Source: Stenotrophomonas cyclobalanopsidis (GTDB taxonomy: Bacteria; Pseudomonadota; Gammaproteobacteria; Xanthomonadales; Xanthomonadaceae). From it: DNA of 48,734 bases. The notes beneath the pieces were generated by a model. The model searched no databases. It was given only the letters and a program-made list of their open reading frames with translations, and was not told the origin of the DNA. The stretch is from the NCBI RefSeq assembly GCF_008710035.1, contig NZ_VYKI01000016.1:1-48734 (forward strand). The letters run 5' to 3'. Position 1 is the stretch's first letter. Each line of letters opens with the position of its first letter. Made by a program: the position numbers and the translations under genes. Shown piece by piece: positions 40,804 through 48,734 of this stretch.

Positions 40804-41772
40804 ATGCGTTCGTTGCTGCGTGCCGTGCCCCTGCTGCTGCTCTCGCTGGTGGCGCAGGCGGGTGAAGTGGACCGCCGTGTCGCGGTAACCATCGATGACC
40901 TGCCGTGGGCGCGCTTGGACGAAACCGTGCCGTCCGACCTGCAGGCACGCCACGAGGCGCTGATGGCACAGCTTCACCAGGCCGGTGTGCCGGTGGTCGG
41001 CTTCGTCAACGGCAACAAGCTGGAGGTGGACGGCGTGGTGCAGCCGGCGCGCGTGCAGATGCTGCGCGACTGGCGCGATGCCGGCTATGAGCTGGGCAAC
41101 CACACGTGGTCGCACATGGATCTGAACGCCAAGGGCGTGGCCGCCTTCCAGCAGGATTTCCTGCGCGGCGAAGATGTGTTGAAGCCACTGCTGGCCGAGC
41201 GCGGCCAGGTGCCGCAGTGGATGCGCCACCCGTATCTTCGCGCCGGCCGCACGCCGCAGGATCGCGCGGTGATGGACTTGTTCTTCGCCGAACACGGCTA
41301 CCGCATTGCGCCTGTGACCGTCGACAACGGCGAGTGGGTGTGGGCCTTCGCCTATGCCAACGTGATGAATGAACGGCCCGATTCACCCGAACGCGAGGCG
41401 ACGCTGGCGCGCCTGCGCAAGGGCTATGTGCCGTACATGCTGAACAAGCTGGACTACTACGAACAGCAGTCGCAGGCGCTGCTGGGCTACGCGCTGCCGC
41501 AGGTGTGGCTGATGCATGCCAATGAACTGAACGCAGCGACCTTCGCTGAACTGGTGGCCGCGACCAAGCGCCGGGGTTACCGCTTCGTTTCGCTGGAGGA
41601 GGCCGTGCGCGACCCGGCGTATGCGCGTGGTACCGAGGGCTATGACGGACGGTATGGCCCCAGCTGGCTGCATCGCTGGGCGATGGCCGAGAAGAAGCCG
41701 AAGGACTACTACGGCACGGAGCCGGTCGTGCCGCAGTGGGTGAAGACGCTGGCCAAGGTCAATTACGAATGA
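40804..41772 (+). CDS. Exported polysaccharide deacetylase (NodB-homology, CE4)
   Basis: This 322-residue protein has a signal peptide (MRSLLRAVPLLLLSLVAQAG, cleavage near 19). The CE4 motifs appear in order: motif 1 VTIDDLPW with the catalytic/metal Asp pair (near residue 28); motif 2 GNHTWSHMDL with the metal His pair (near 99-103); motif 3 RHPYLRAG (near 140); and a late LMHANELNA His motif. Family members remove acetyl groups from peptidoglycan, chitin or other glycans in the periplasm. The C-terminal part is longer than a bare NodB domain. It is monocistronic. Confidence 0.93.
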   Translation: MRSLLRAVPLLLLSLVAQAGEVDRRVAVTIDDLPWARLDETVPSDLQARHEALMAQLHQAGVPVVGFVNGNKLEVDGVVQPARVQMLRDWRDAGYELGNHTWSHMDLNAKGVAAFQQDFLRGEDVLKPLLAERGQVPQWMRHPYLRAGRTPQDRAVMDLFFAEHGYRIAPVTVDNGEWVWAFAYANVMNERPDSPEREATLARLRKGYVPYMLNKLDYYEQQSQALLGYALPQVWLMHANELNAATFAELVAATKRRGYRFVSLEEAVRDPAYARGTEGYDGRYGPSWLHRWAMAEKKPKDYYGTEPVVPQWVKTLAKVNYE

Positions 41773-41789
41773 TGGCCTGCGGCTAGGGA

Positions 41790-42632
41790 TCAGCGCTTGA
41801 CAGCCAGCACGCCGTCCAGCGCCAGCTCGGCCTTGAAGCCAGCCTTTTCCAGGCGCTTGGCCACTTCACGCGGCACGTCGCGGCCGCTGGTCAGCTTGTT
41901 GGGCGCGCCGGTGTAGTGGAACAGGCGGCCGCCCTTGCGGATGACGCGGGCCAGGTGATCGTAGAACGCCTGCGAATACAGCTCACCGGCGATACCGAAG
42001 CGTGGCGGGTCGTGCAGGATGGCATCGACGCTGTTGCTTGCCACCTGTTCGATCTGCTGCGAGACATCGCCCTGGCCGAAGTGCAGGCGGCCACCGGCGG
42101 CCGCGGAGTCCGGATCCGGCGACCACGGATTGAGCGTGCGCAGCCACATCACGTCGGCGTTCTTTTCGAACGAACGGATCTGGCCGACGCCGGCTTCCAG
42201 CGCGCAGGCGGCGAAGTAGCCGAGGCCGCCGCAGGTATCGAGGATGGACTTGCCGGCCGGCGCAACCAGTTCGACCTTGCGGCGCGCGTCCTCGAACGGC
42301 GACAGCTTGGAGGTCGGCAGCATCTTGATGCCATCGATCTCGAAGGTGGGCGCGCCCCATTCGGTGGGCACCAGCTTGATGAGCGAGCCGCTGAAGCGCG
42401 AGATCGAGGCGAAGTCCTCGCCGTCCCAGTAGTACAGCGTGCGGTCCTTCAGCTTGCCCGGCCACGGGTAGTGCTGGCCGCGGAAGCTGAAGCCTTCGGC
42501 ATACAGACCGACCGTTTCCTCGCTGCGGCCCAGGTCGAGCGAGCCCTGCCAGTCGGCAGTGCCCTTGTCGTGCGCGCGGCGCAGGGTGTCGGCGCTGTCG
42601 CGGGTGAGCAGGGGGCCGATGTAATGGGGCAC
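41790..42632 (-). CDS. Class I SAM-dependent methyltransferase
   Basis: This 280-residue protein has an N-terminal domain of about 120 residues and then a Rossmann methyltransferase. Motif I is DTCGGLGYFAACALEAG (near residues 131-147), a FEKNADVMWL acidic motif II follows (near 155), and the catalytic-like ILHDPPRFG (near 206) recalls DPPR/DPPY motifs of nucleic-acid methyltransferases and MnmC-like enzymes. The start is GTG at 42632; no better ATG is in frame near the N-terminus. Substrate unknown, possibly RNA. It is separated by 39 bp from the 42672 gene on the same strand. Confidence 0.8.
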   Translation of the reverse strand: MPHYIGPLLTRDSADTLRRAHDKGTADWQGSLDLGRSEETVGLYAEGFSFRGQHYPWPGKLKDRTLYYWDGEDFASISRFSGSLIKLVPTEWGAPTFEIDGIKMLPTSKLSPFEDARRKVELVAPAGKSILDTCGGLGYFAACALEAGVGQIRSFEKNADVMWLRTLNPWSPDPDSAAAGGRLHFGQGDVSQQIEQVASNSVDAILHDPPRFGIAGELYSQAFYDHLARVIRKGGRLFHYTGAPNKLTSGRDVPREVAKRLEKAGFKAELALDGVLAVKR

Positions 42633-42671
42633 GGCGGATACCGGGGCTGGGCGGGGAGGGCATGGTACCCG

Positions 42672-42995
42672 CTAGGGCGGGCGGCTGCAGCCGAAGCCAT
42701 GGGTGGTGCCAGAGCCGGCCAGAAAGCTGGCGCCGCTGGACGGCTCGCCGCCTTGTAGTGCGCAGGCGCGGCGATGCACGGCTTGGGTGGCCGGCGGCTG
42801 CCGCGAGTACTCGTACAGCATGCTGCCGTCGTCCAGCAGCTGCCAGTGCACCGTGACCCGGGTGCGCTGCCCATCCTCGGTTTCCCAATCGATGGTGCGC
42901 AGTACCAGGGTGCGGCCATCGTTGGCCTGGCGTACCTCATCATAGGCACCGGTGGTGGTGACCGGCACCACGGTGAGCAGCAGCGACAAGAGCAT
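42672..42995 (-). CDS. Small exported protein
   Basis: This 107-residue protein starts with a short signal (MLLSLLLTVVPVTTTGA, cleavage near 17). The mature part is beta-rich: TLVLRTIDWETEDGQRTRVTVHWQLLDDGSMLYEYSRQP. Two Cys residues near the C-terminus (ACALQGG and FGCSRPP) may form a disulfide. GGGGGCC precedes the ATG. No family recognised. It lies upstream of the methyltransferase gene on the same strand. Confidence 0.65.
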   Translation of the reverse strand: MLLSLLLTVVPVTTTGAYDEVRQANDGRTLVLRTIDWETEDGQRTRVTVHWQLLDDGSMLYEYSRQPPATQAVHRRACALQGGEPSSGASFLAGSGTTHGFGCSRPP

Positions 42996-43061
42996 GGCGA
43001 GGCCCCCAAAACGGCCAGCCTCGGGTCTACAGCGGCGCTATGCCATCAGGAAAGTTGCAGA

Positions 43062-43490
43062 TCAGTCGCACTTCACCGCATACACCGGCCCGGCACCAAT
43101 TAGCAGGAGGGCCATGTAGTCGCTGTCGCTCGCCTTGGCCTTCAGCGAGGCCCCGCGTGTGGTGTGGAACAGGCCGAAGCCGCCCGAGCGGCCGAGGAGC
43201 GCGCTGTCGATCTGCTCGGCATCGTCGCGGAAGTAGCGGGCGATGTCGCTGCGGCTGGCTTGGCTGAGGGCGTTGGGTTCGCGTTGCCAGTGGCCGTCGC
43301 GCTCGAAGGAGACGAAGTACTGGCTGCCTTCCTTGTCGATGCGGAACTCGGCGGGCTTGCGCGCGCTGGTGGTGAAGCAGCCCTGCAGGGGATCGGAGGA
43401 GAACGGCAGCTGGGTGCCGCCGGAACAGGCTGGCAGCAGTACGCTTGCAGCAATCAGCACGACGGCCGGGACCGGGCGCAGCAGGACCAT
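43062..43490 (-). CDS. Small lipoprotein
   Basis: This 142-residue protein has the lipoprotein signal MVLLRPVPAVVLIAASVLLPACSGG (lipobox LPAC, Cys near 22). The mature domain, LQGCFTTSARKPAEFRIDKEGSQYFVSFERDGHWQREPNAL and a C-terminal LIGAGPVYAVKCD, has two more Cys that could pair. The N-terminal start is the ATG at 43490; a longer frame to 43529 adds a non-signal prefix. Function unknown. Confidence 0.75.
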   Translation of the reverse strand: MVLLRPVPAVVLIAASVLLPACSGGTQLPFSSDPLQGCFTTSARKPAEFRIDKEGSQYFVSFERDGHWQREPNALSQASRSDIARYFRDDAEQIDSALLGRSGGFGLFHTTRGASLKAKASDSDYMALLLIGAGPVYAVKCD

Positions 43491-43580
43491 GGTGGCGTTC
43501 CGGCAGGGTGATGCTTGCAGTGTAGACACGGCCAGCGCATGGCCAGTGTCAACATGGCCAGCAGGCAGACCGGAGCGGAC

Positions 43581-43850
43581 ATGTCACAGAGCAGGGCACC
43601 GTTGTGCGGTGGCGCAAGCTGGCTGGGGTTGCCGGTCGGGTATGGCGTCCACGGGTGGATCACGCTGATGGGCGATGGGCGCGCGCTTGGCGTGGGGATA
43701 GGCTGCCTGGCGGCCGCCGTCGTGGGTCTGGGATTGGCCGTGGCGGCGCGGGCACGGGATGAGCGCTATGCGTGGCTGGGCATAGGCGGTGCGGTGGTAA
43801 GCGCACTGCCGTTGAAGCTCTATCTGCTGCAGATGCTGTTCAAGCTCTAG
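43581..43850 (+). CDS. Small membrane protein
   Basis: This 89-residue protein has two hydrophobic segments, near residues 38-56 (VGIGCLAAAVVGLGLAVAA) and 65-86 (YAWLGIGGAVVSALPLKLYLLQ). GGAGCGG lies about three bases before the ATG at 43581. Unknown function. It is followed directly by the SMAG cluster. Confidence 0.65.
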   Translation: MSQSRAPLCGGASWLGLPVGYGVHGWITLMGDGRALGVGIGCLAAAVVGLGLAVAARARDERYAWLGIGGAVVSALPLKLYLLQMLFKL

Positions 43851-43862
43851 GCTACCGTTGTT

Positions 43863-44067
43863 GTAGAGCCGAGCCCATGCCCAGCTGGCTCTGGTTTTGT
43901 AGAGTCGAGCCACGCTCGACTGCGTTGGCTCTTGTAGAGCCGAGCCTATGCTCGGCTGCCTCGGGCAGGAGCAGCCGAGCGTGGGCTCGGCTCTACAGAA
44001 GATCAGCAGCCGAGCGTGGGCTCGGCTCTACAGAAGGGCAGGAGCAGTCGAGCAAGCTCGACTCTAC
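43863..44067. repeat. Cluster of six SMAG palindromes
   Basis: Elements of both GTAGAGCCGAGC and GTAGAGTCGAGC subtypes alternate in both orientations. One (GTAGAGCCGAGCCCATGCCC) has decayed. The right half overlaps the 3' end of the dmeF-like gene, supplying its last 25 or so codons and its stop. Confidence 0.95.
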
Positions 44068-45048
44068 GAGTTGGCGCTTCGTGCGATGGATCTCCAGCGT
44101 CACGTGCACCAGCTCTTCGTGCACGGCCAGCGCCTTGCGCAGCTGGTCGGCATCCAGGTCGGTATCGCTGGTAACCACGCTGGCCGCCACCGCGTACTTG
44201 CCGCGGCCCACCTGCCATACGTGCAGATCGGCCAGGCGCGCCGGCCAGGGGCCCTGTTCGATCACTTCGCGCACTTCGGCCACCACCGGCGCATCCATCT
44301 GCGCATCCAGCAGCACGCGACCGCTGTCGCGCAGCAGGCCGACCGCCCAGACCGTCACCAGCACCGCACCGACCAGGCCCATCACCGGGTCCAGCCAGGC
44401 GGCACCCCACAGCTTGCCGCCCAGCAGGGCGACGATGGCCAGCACCGAGGTCGCGGCGTCGGCCAGCACGTGCATGTAGGCCGAGCGCAGGTTGAGGTCG
44501 TGCCCGTGCGCATGGCCATGGGAGTGATCGTGGTCATGGTGGCCATGCGCATGGCCGTGCCCGTGCCCGTGATGAGGGTGGGCGTGGCCCGGGCTGTCGT
44601 GCAGCCACCAGGCGCACAGCAGGTTCACGCCCAGGCCGACCACGGCGATGAGGATGGCCTCGTCGTAGTGGATGGGCGCCGGTACCCACAGGCGCTGCAG
44701 CGACTGCTCGGCCATCAGGGCGGCCACGCCGAGCAGGGCGATGGCACTGGTGTAGCCGGCCAGGATCTCGATCTTCCAGGTGCCGAAGGCAAAGCGCGGG
44801 TCGTGCGCATAGCGCCGCGCGCAGCGGTAGGCGAACACCGAGAGGCCGAGCGCCAGGGCGTGTGAGCTCATGTGCCAGCCATCGGCCAGCACGGCCATGG
44901 AGTTGAACCACCAGCCACCGAAGATCTCGATGAACATCATGCTGACGGTGAGCCACATGGCGCGGCGGGTATTGCGCTCGGCCAGCGGATTGCCGTCGTC
45001 GAACCGGTGGTCGTGGCGGCGGGAGGCGGCGAGGGCGTCCAAGTGCAT
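43993..45048 (-). CDS. dmeF: Cation diffusion facilitator, DmeF-like Co/Ni exporter
   Basis: This 351-residue inner-membrane exporter has six hydrophobic segments. The CDF metal site lies in SMAVLADGWHMSSHALALG (near residues 60-80) and YMHVLADAATSVLAIVALL (near 220-238). Between them is a His-rich cytoplasmic loop (HAHPHHGHGHGHAHGHHDHDHSHGHAHGHD, described as residues about 175-205). The N-terminus MHLDALAASRRHDHRFDD is DmeF-type. The C-terminal cytoplasmic domain ends at EIHRTKRQL. The following VESSLLDCSCPSVEPS and the last residues are encoded by two SMAG repeats, and the TAG stop by a third. It is divergent from the dmeR-like repressor with a shared operator. Cobalt/nickel specificity is inferred. 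Confidence 0.9.
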   Translation of the reverse strand: MHLDALAASRRHDHRFDDGNPLAERNTRRAMWLTVSMMFIEIFGGWWFNSMAVLADGWHMSSHALALGLSVFAYRCARRYAHDPRFAFGTWKIEILAGYTSAIALLGVAALMAEQSLQRLWVPAPIHYDEAILIAVVGLGVNLLCAWWLHDSPGHAHPHHGHGHGHAHGHHDHDHSHGHAHGHDLNLRSAYMHVLADAATSVLAIVALLGGKLWGAAWLDPVMGLVGAVLVTVWAVGLLRDSGRVLLDAQMDAPVVAEVREVIEQGPWPARLADLHVWQVGRGKYAVAASVVTSDTDLDADQLRKALAVHEELVHVTLEIHRTKRQLVESSLLDCSCPSVEPSPRSAADLL

Positions 45049-45070
45049 GGGGGCATTCTTGAGTGGAAGG

Positions 45071-45087
45071 ATACCCCCATAGGGTAT
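45071..45087. promoter_or_regulatory. CsoR/RcnR-type operator between dmeF and dmeR
   Basis: ATACCCCCATAGGGTAT is an inverted repeat of ATACCC around CCATA, the C/G-tract plus AT-end layout known for RcnR, FrmR and DmeR operators. It lies 23 bases before the dmeF start and 12 before dmeR. TATACA at 45085-45090 could be the dmeR -10 box, so binding would block both genes. Confidence 0.85.
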
Positions 45088-45098
45088 ACAATACGGCC

Positions 45099-45383
45099 AT
45101 GGCACATGTACACAGGAACCGGAAACACCTGCTGACCCGGGTGCGCCGCATCGGCGGCCAGGTGGCAGCGCTGGAACAGGCGCTGGACCGCCCCGAGGGG
45201 GCGGCGGGCGACTGCGCGGACGTGCTGGTGCAGGTGGCGGCCGTGCGCGGCGCCGCCCACAGCCTGCTGATGGAGCTGCTGCACGAGCACCTGCAGGAAC
45301 ACGTGGTGGCCGCCGAGGACCCGCAGCAGCGGGCCGCCGAGGCGGAGGTGCTGGTGGAGCTGCTGCGCCGCTACGGCAAATAG
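45099..45383 (+). CDS. dmeR: DmeR/RcnR/FrmR-type metal-sensing repressor (CsoR family)
   Basis: This 94-residue all-helical repressor begins MAHVHRNRKHLLTRVRRIGGQVAALEQAL, the CsoR/RcnR pattern, with the N-terminal His residues (His3, His5) that bind Ni/Co in RcnR. DCADVLVQVAAVRGAAHSLLMELLHEHL carries the metal Cys (near residue 38) and His (near 63). It releases DNA on binding its metal. Its position, divergent from a DmeF-type exporter across a shared operator, supports Co/Ni rather than formaldehyde sensing. A SMAG palindrome follows six bases after the stop. Confidence 0.92.
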   Translation: MAHVHRNRKHLLTRVRRIGGQVAALEQALDRPEGAAGDCADVLVQVAAVRGAAHSLLMELLHEHLQEHVVAAEDPQQRAAEAEVLVELLRRYGK

Positions 45384-45388
45384 CGCGC

Positions 45389-45415
45389 GCAGCCGAGCAT
45401 GGGCTCGGCTCTACC
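45389..45415 (-). repeat. SMAG palindrome after dmeR
   Basis: GCAGCCGAGC-atg-GGCTCGGCTCTACC. It directly follows the dmeR stop and may serve as its transcription end. Confidence 0.9.
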
Positions 45416-45448
45416 GCCGGCAACTCTGCCGCAGTGTCGTGTCCAAAT

Positions 45449-45467
45449 AATGTTATATAGTAACATT
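45449..45467 (+). promoter_or_regulatory. Zur box upstream of the zigA-like gene
   Basis: AATGTTATATAGTAACATT is a 7+5+7 perfect palindrome, an excellent match to the proteobacterial Zur site (GTTATA-n-ATAAC type). It lies 25 bases before the start codon, where Zur-Zn would block transcription under zinc sufficiency. Confidence 0.92.
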
Positions 45468-45491
45468 TCCATCCGCAGCCCTCCGCCCCGC

Positions 45492-46817
<1,326 letters not shown>

Positions 46818-46861
46818 GGGCGGAAGCGTCCACGCCATGCGTGGAGGCGGCGTCATCGGGC

Positions 46862-46902
46862 GGGGTCAGAGCCTTTTTGCGTCGCAAAAGGGATCCGACC
46901 CC
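46862..46902. repeat. REP element of the GGGGTC...GACCCC type
   Basis: GGGGTCAGAGCC at the left and GGGATCCGACCCC at the right enclose TTTTTGCGTCGCAAAA, itself palindromic (TTTTGCGTCGCAAAA). It is a different repeat family from SMAG. It overlaps the last codons and the TGA stop of the ABC-F gene. Confidence 0.8.
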
Positions 46903-48509
46903 GGGTCTGCATCGCGCCACTGCCATCCATCAGCCCCCACCTGCAGCACCTGCGTCGGCCGCAACGCGCGCAGCAGGTGGGTGTCATGGCTCACCATCAC
47001 CAAGCCCCCTTCCCATGCACCCAGCAATGATTCCAGCGCCTGCAGTGCGGTCAGGTCCAGCGCGTTGCCGGGCTCGTCCAGCAGCAATAGCTGCGGCGCC
47101 GGTTGTGCATAGAGCACGCTGGCCAGCGCGCCCTTTACCCGTTCGCCATCGCTGAGGCTGCTGGCCGGCCGCTGGATGCGCTGTGCGTCCAGCCCGAGCA
47201 GGGCCAGCCGCGTGCGCAGCTCGGCGGGGTCGGCCGTGGGATTGGCCGACTGCACCGTATCGAGGATGCTGCGCTCGCCGGCCAGCGCCAGCAGCTGCTG
47301 GTCCAGCAGGGCCAGCGGTGCATGCCGCTGCACCTCGCCCGCGCGTGCATCCATCTGGCCCGCCAGCACCCGCAGCAGGGTGGACTTGCCGCTGCCGTTG
47401 TCACCGACCACCGCAATGCGCTGGCCACGGCGGATGTCCAGCTGCAGCGGTGCGCTGCAGCCATGCGGCAACGCCAGGTCGTGGGCCTGCAGCAGCCGCG
47501 CGCTGCCACGCTCGCCTTCGCTGGCGAACAGTGCAAGTTCGGGTGCCGCCTGCACGGCGGCAGCAGCACTACGCAGCTGGTGCGCGCTGGCCTGCAGACG
47601 CTCGGCCTGGATCTGCTGCGCACGGCCCTGGGTGGCCTCGGCACGCTGCTTCTGCCCGCCCAGCAGGATCGGCGCCTGGTTGGCCTGCTTCGCGTCGCGG
47701 TTGCCGCGCGCCTGCCGCTGTTGCTGGCGTACGTGCTGTTCGCGTGCGCTGCGTTGCTGCTGGCGGTGGTGGGCGCGCGCATGGTCAAGCTGGGCGGCTG
47801 CGGCATCGCGCTCGGCGGCACGTGCCTCGGCGTAGTGCTGCCACGGCCCGCCATAGCGGTGCAGCCCGCGCGCATCCAGTTCCACGATCTGCTGCATGTG
47901 GGCCAGCAGATCGCGGTCGTGGCTGATCACCAGCAGCCCGCCCGGCCACTGCTGCAATTGCTGGTACAGCTGCTGGCGGTTGCGCGCGTCCAGATGGTTG
48001 CTGGGTTCGTCGAGGATGAGCCAGTCGGCGCCGCTGGCCCATGCGCCGGACAATGCAACGCGCATGGCCTGGCCACCACTGAGACGCGCGGCCGGCTGCG
48101 TGGGCTGCAGATCATCGGGCAGGCCGAGGGCACGCCATTGCTGCTGCAGGCGCTCGCGCAGGTCCCAGCGATCACCGATGCAGGCGAAGTCGGCCTCGTC
48201 GACGCTGCCGGCTTCGATGCGCGCCAGCGCGCCCAGTTCAGCGCCGACGCCCGCCAGTTCGCCCACGGTGCCGCGTGGCGGGTAGCCGGGCGTGGGCAGC
48301 AGGAAGACCCGGCCGCTGCCGCGCACCTGGCCGCTGTCGGGCGTCAATTGCCCGGCCAGCAGGCGCGTGAGCACACTCTTGCCGGTGCCGTTGGCACCGA
48401 CCAGGCCGGTGGCCACCGGTTCAAAGGAAAACGAGAGATCGGAAAACAGCGATCGGCCATCGGCCAACCGATAGGACACGCGATCGAGCGCGAGGGAATG
48501 CGTGGTCAT
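46866..48509 (-). CDS. ABC-F family ATPase
   Basis: This 547-residue cytoplasmic protein has two ABC domains and no membrane span. Domain 1: Walker A GANGTGKS (residues 38-45), signature LSGGQAMRVAL (near 143), Walker B WLILDEPSNHLD. Domain 2: Walker A GDNGSGKST (near 367-375), signature LSDGERVKGAL (near 448), Walker B LLLLDEPGNALD. The linker is a basic, Gln/Arg-rich coiled coil (about 235-300). ABC-F proteins act on the ribosome; which subtype this is cannot be told. The C-terminus after VLQVGADGWQWRDA is encoded by a REP element and its TGA is inside the repeat. The second Walker B region differs from NHLD (GNALD). Confidence 0.92.
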   Translation of the reverse strand: MTTHSLALDRVSYRLADGRSLFSDLSFSFEPVATGLVGANGTGKSVLTRLLAGQLTPDSGQVRGSGRVFLLPTPGYPPRGTVGELAGVGAELGALARIEAGSVDEADFACIGDRWDLRERLQQQWRALGLPDDLQPTQPAARLSGGQAMRVALSGAWASGADWLILDEPSNHLDARNRQQLYQQLQQWPGGLLVISHDRDLLAHMQQIVELDARGLHRYGGPWQHYAEARAAERDAAAAQLDHARAHHRQQQRSAREQHVRQQQRQARGNRDAKQANQAPILLGGQKQRAEATQGRAQQIQAERLQASAHQLRSAAAAVQAAPELALFASEGERGSARLLQAHDLALPHGCSAPLQLDIRRGQRIAVVGDNGSGKSTLLRVLAGQMDARAGEVQRHAPLALLDQQLLALAGERSILDTVQSANPTADPAELRTRLALLGLDAQRIQRPASSLSDGERVKGALASVLYAQPAPQLLLLDEPGNALDLTALQALESLLGAWEGGLVMVSHDTHLLRALRPTQVLQVGADGWQWRDADPGSDPFCDAKRL

Positions 48510-48734
48510 GCGACCTCCATGGGATGCCTGGTTCTCCCCTGCGCACAGGGGCGGGAAGAGTCGGGCCGTCTAGTGGAAAGACGGCGGCATCAGTGGCGCA
48601 TTGGTCGCGAGCCTCTTGGAGGTATGAAAGGGGATTATAACGCCCGCAGGGCGTGCGAACTGTAGAGTCGAGCCATGCTCGACTGCCTTTGTAGCGCACT
48701 CATGGATCGGTCGCATAAACAAAAGGCCCACCAG
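48510..48734. other. Upstream region of the ABC-F gene with one SMAG palindrome
   Basis: No complete gene. A GGCCGTCT-agtggaa-AGACGGC stem lies at 48564-48585. A SMAG element, GTAGAGTCGAGCCATGCTCGACTGC, occupies 48662-48686. The window ends with CAAAAGGCCCACCAG, which may be the edge of a terminator or next gene. Confidence 0.7.

Overview
The window is a high-GC gammaproteobacterial chromosome segment, almost certainly Stenotrophomonas (S. maltophilia complex) or a close Xanthomonadaceae relative. Three things support this: many short palindromes starting with GTAG (SMAG-type REP elements), Xanthomonadaceae-style type IV secretion effectors carrying a C-terminal XVIPCD secretion domain, and the gene content. 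No rRNA or tRNA gene was seen.

Layout. 0.3-9 kb is housekeeping: a small membrane protein, an exported EF-hand protein, a HAD phosphatase, a secreted protein with a repeat inside its frame, an HglS-type 2-oxoadipate decarboxylase, a succinate CoA-transferase, and glnE. 9.0-9.9 kb is a tandem array of ten 89-bp units of paired palindromes. 9.9-13.7 kb holds a YhhQ-type transporter, a DUF4124-like exported protein, an ELM1-type protein, a RutE-type reductase and a YceI protein. 13.7-15.0 kb is a repeat-rich zone with 28-bp, 21-bp and 34-bp arrays and a partial duplication of the siderophore-interacting protein gene. 15.0-19.7 kb carries the PadR/siderophore-interacting protein operon, a probable structured RNA on the minus strand, and aceE.

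19.8-26.0 kb is an island with AT-rich codons in its first two genes. It holds an HD-hydrolase/Hsp90-type ATPase protein coupled to a three-helix membrane protein, then a PUA/EVE-like HNH endonuclease, then an intact IS256-family element with an 8-bp target duplication. The first two genes are the best candidate for an undescribed conflict or anti-phage system.

26.1-38.0 kb is an effector/immunity region of the X-T4SS bacterial-killing type. It has four exported proteins, three of them clear lipoproteins; two full effectors with a permuted papain-like N-terminal domain and XVIPCD; one toxin-less XVIPCD protein; and a 40-codon C-terminal stub of a deleted effector directly behind a lipoprotein gene. 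An ALDH/flavoprotein-disulfide-reductase/MBL-like operon and a YncE-like beta-propeller gene are interleaved. No T4SS structural genes are present.

38.2-48.7 kb holds an alpha/beta hydrolase, small conserved proteins, a polysaccharide deacetylase, a methyltransferase and small exported proteins. It ends with metal homeostasis (a dmeF/dmeR pair sharing a CsoR/RcnR-type operator, then a zigA-like GTPase behind a Zur box) and an ABC-F ATPase. A recurring theme is that GTAG palindromes touch coding sequence: five genes end on the TAG of such a repeat, one gene has a repeat inside its frame, and two proteins have repeat-encoded C-terminal tails.
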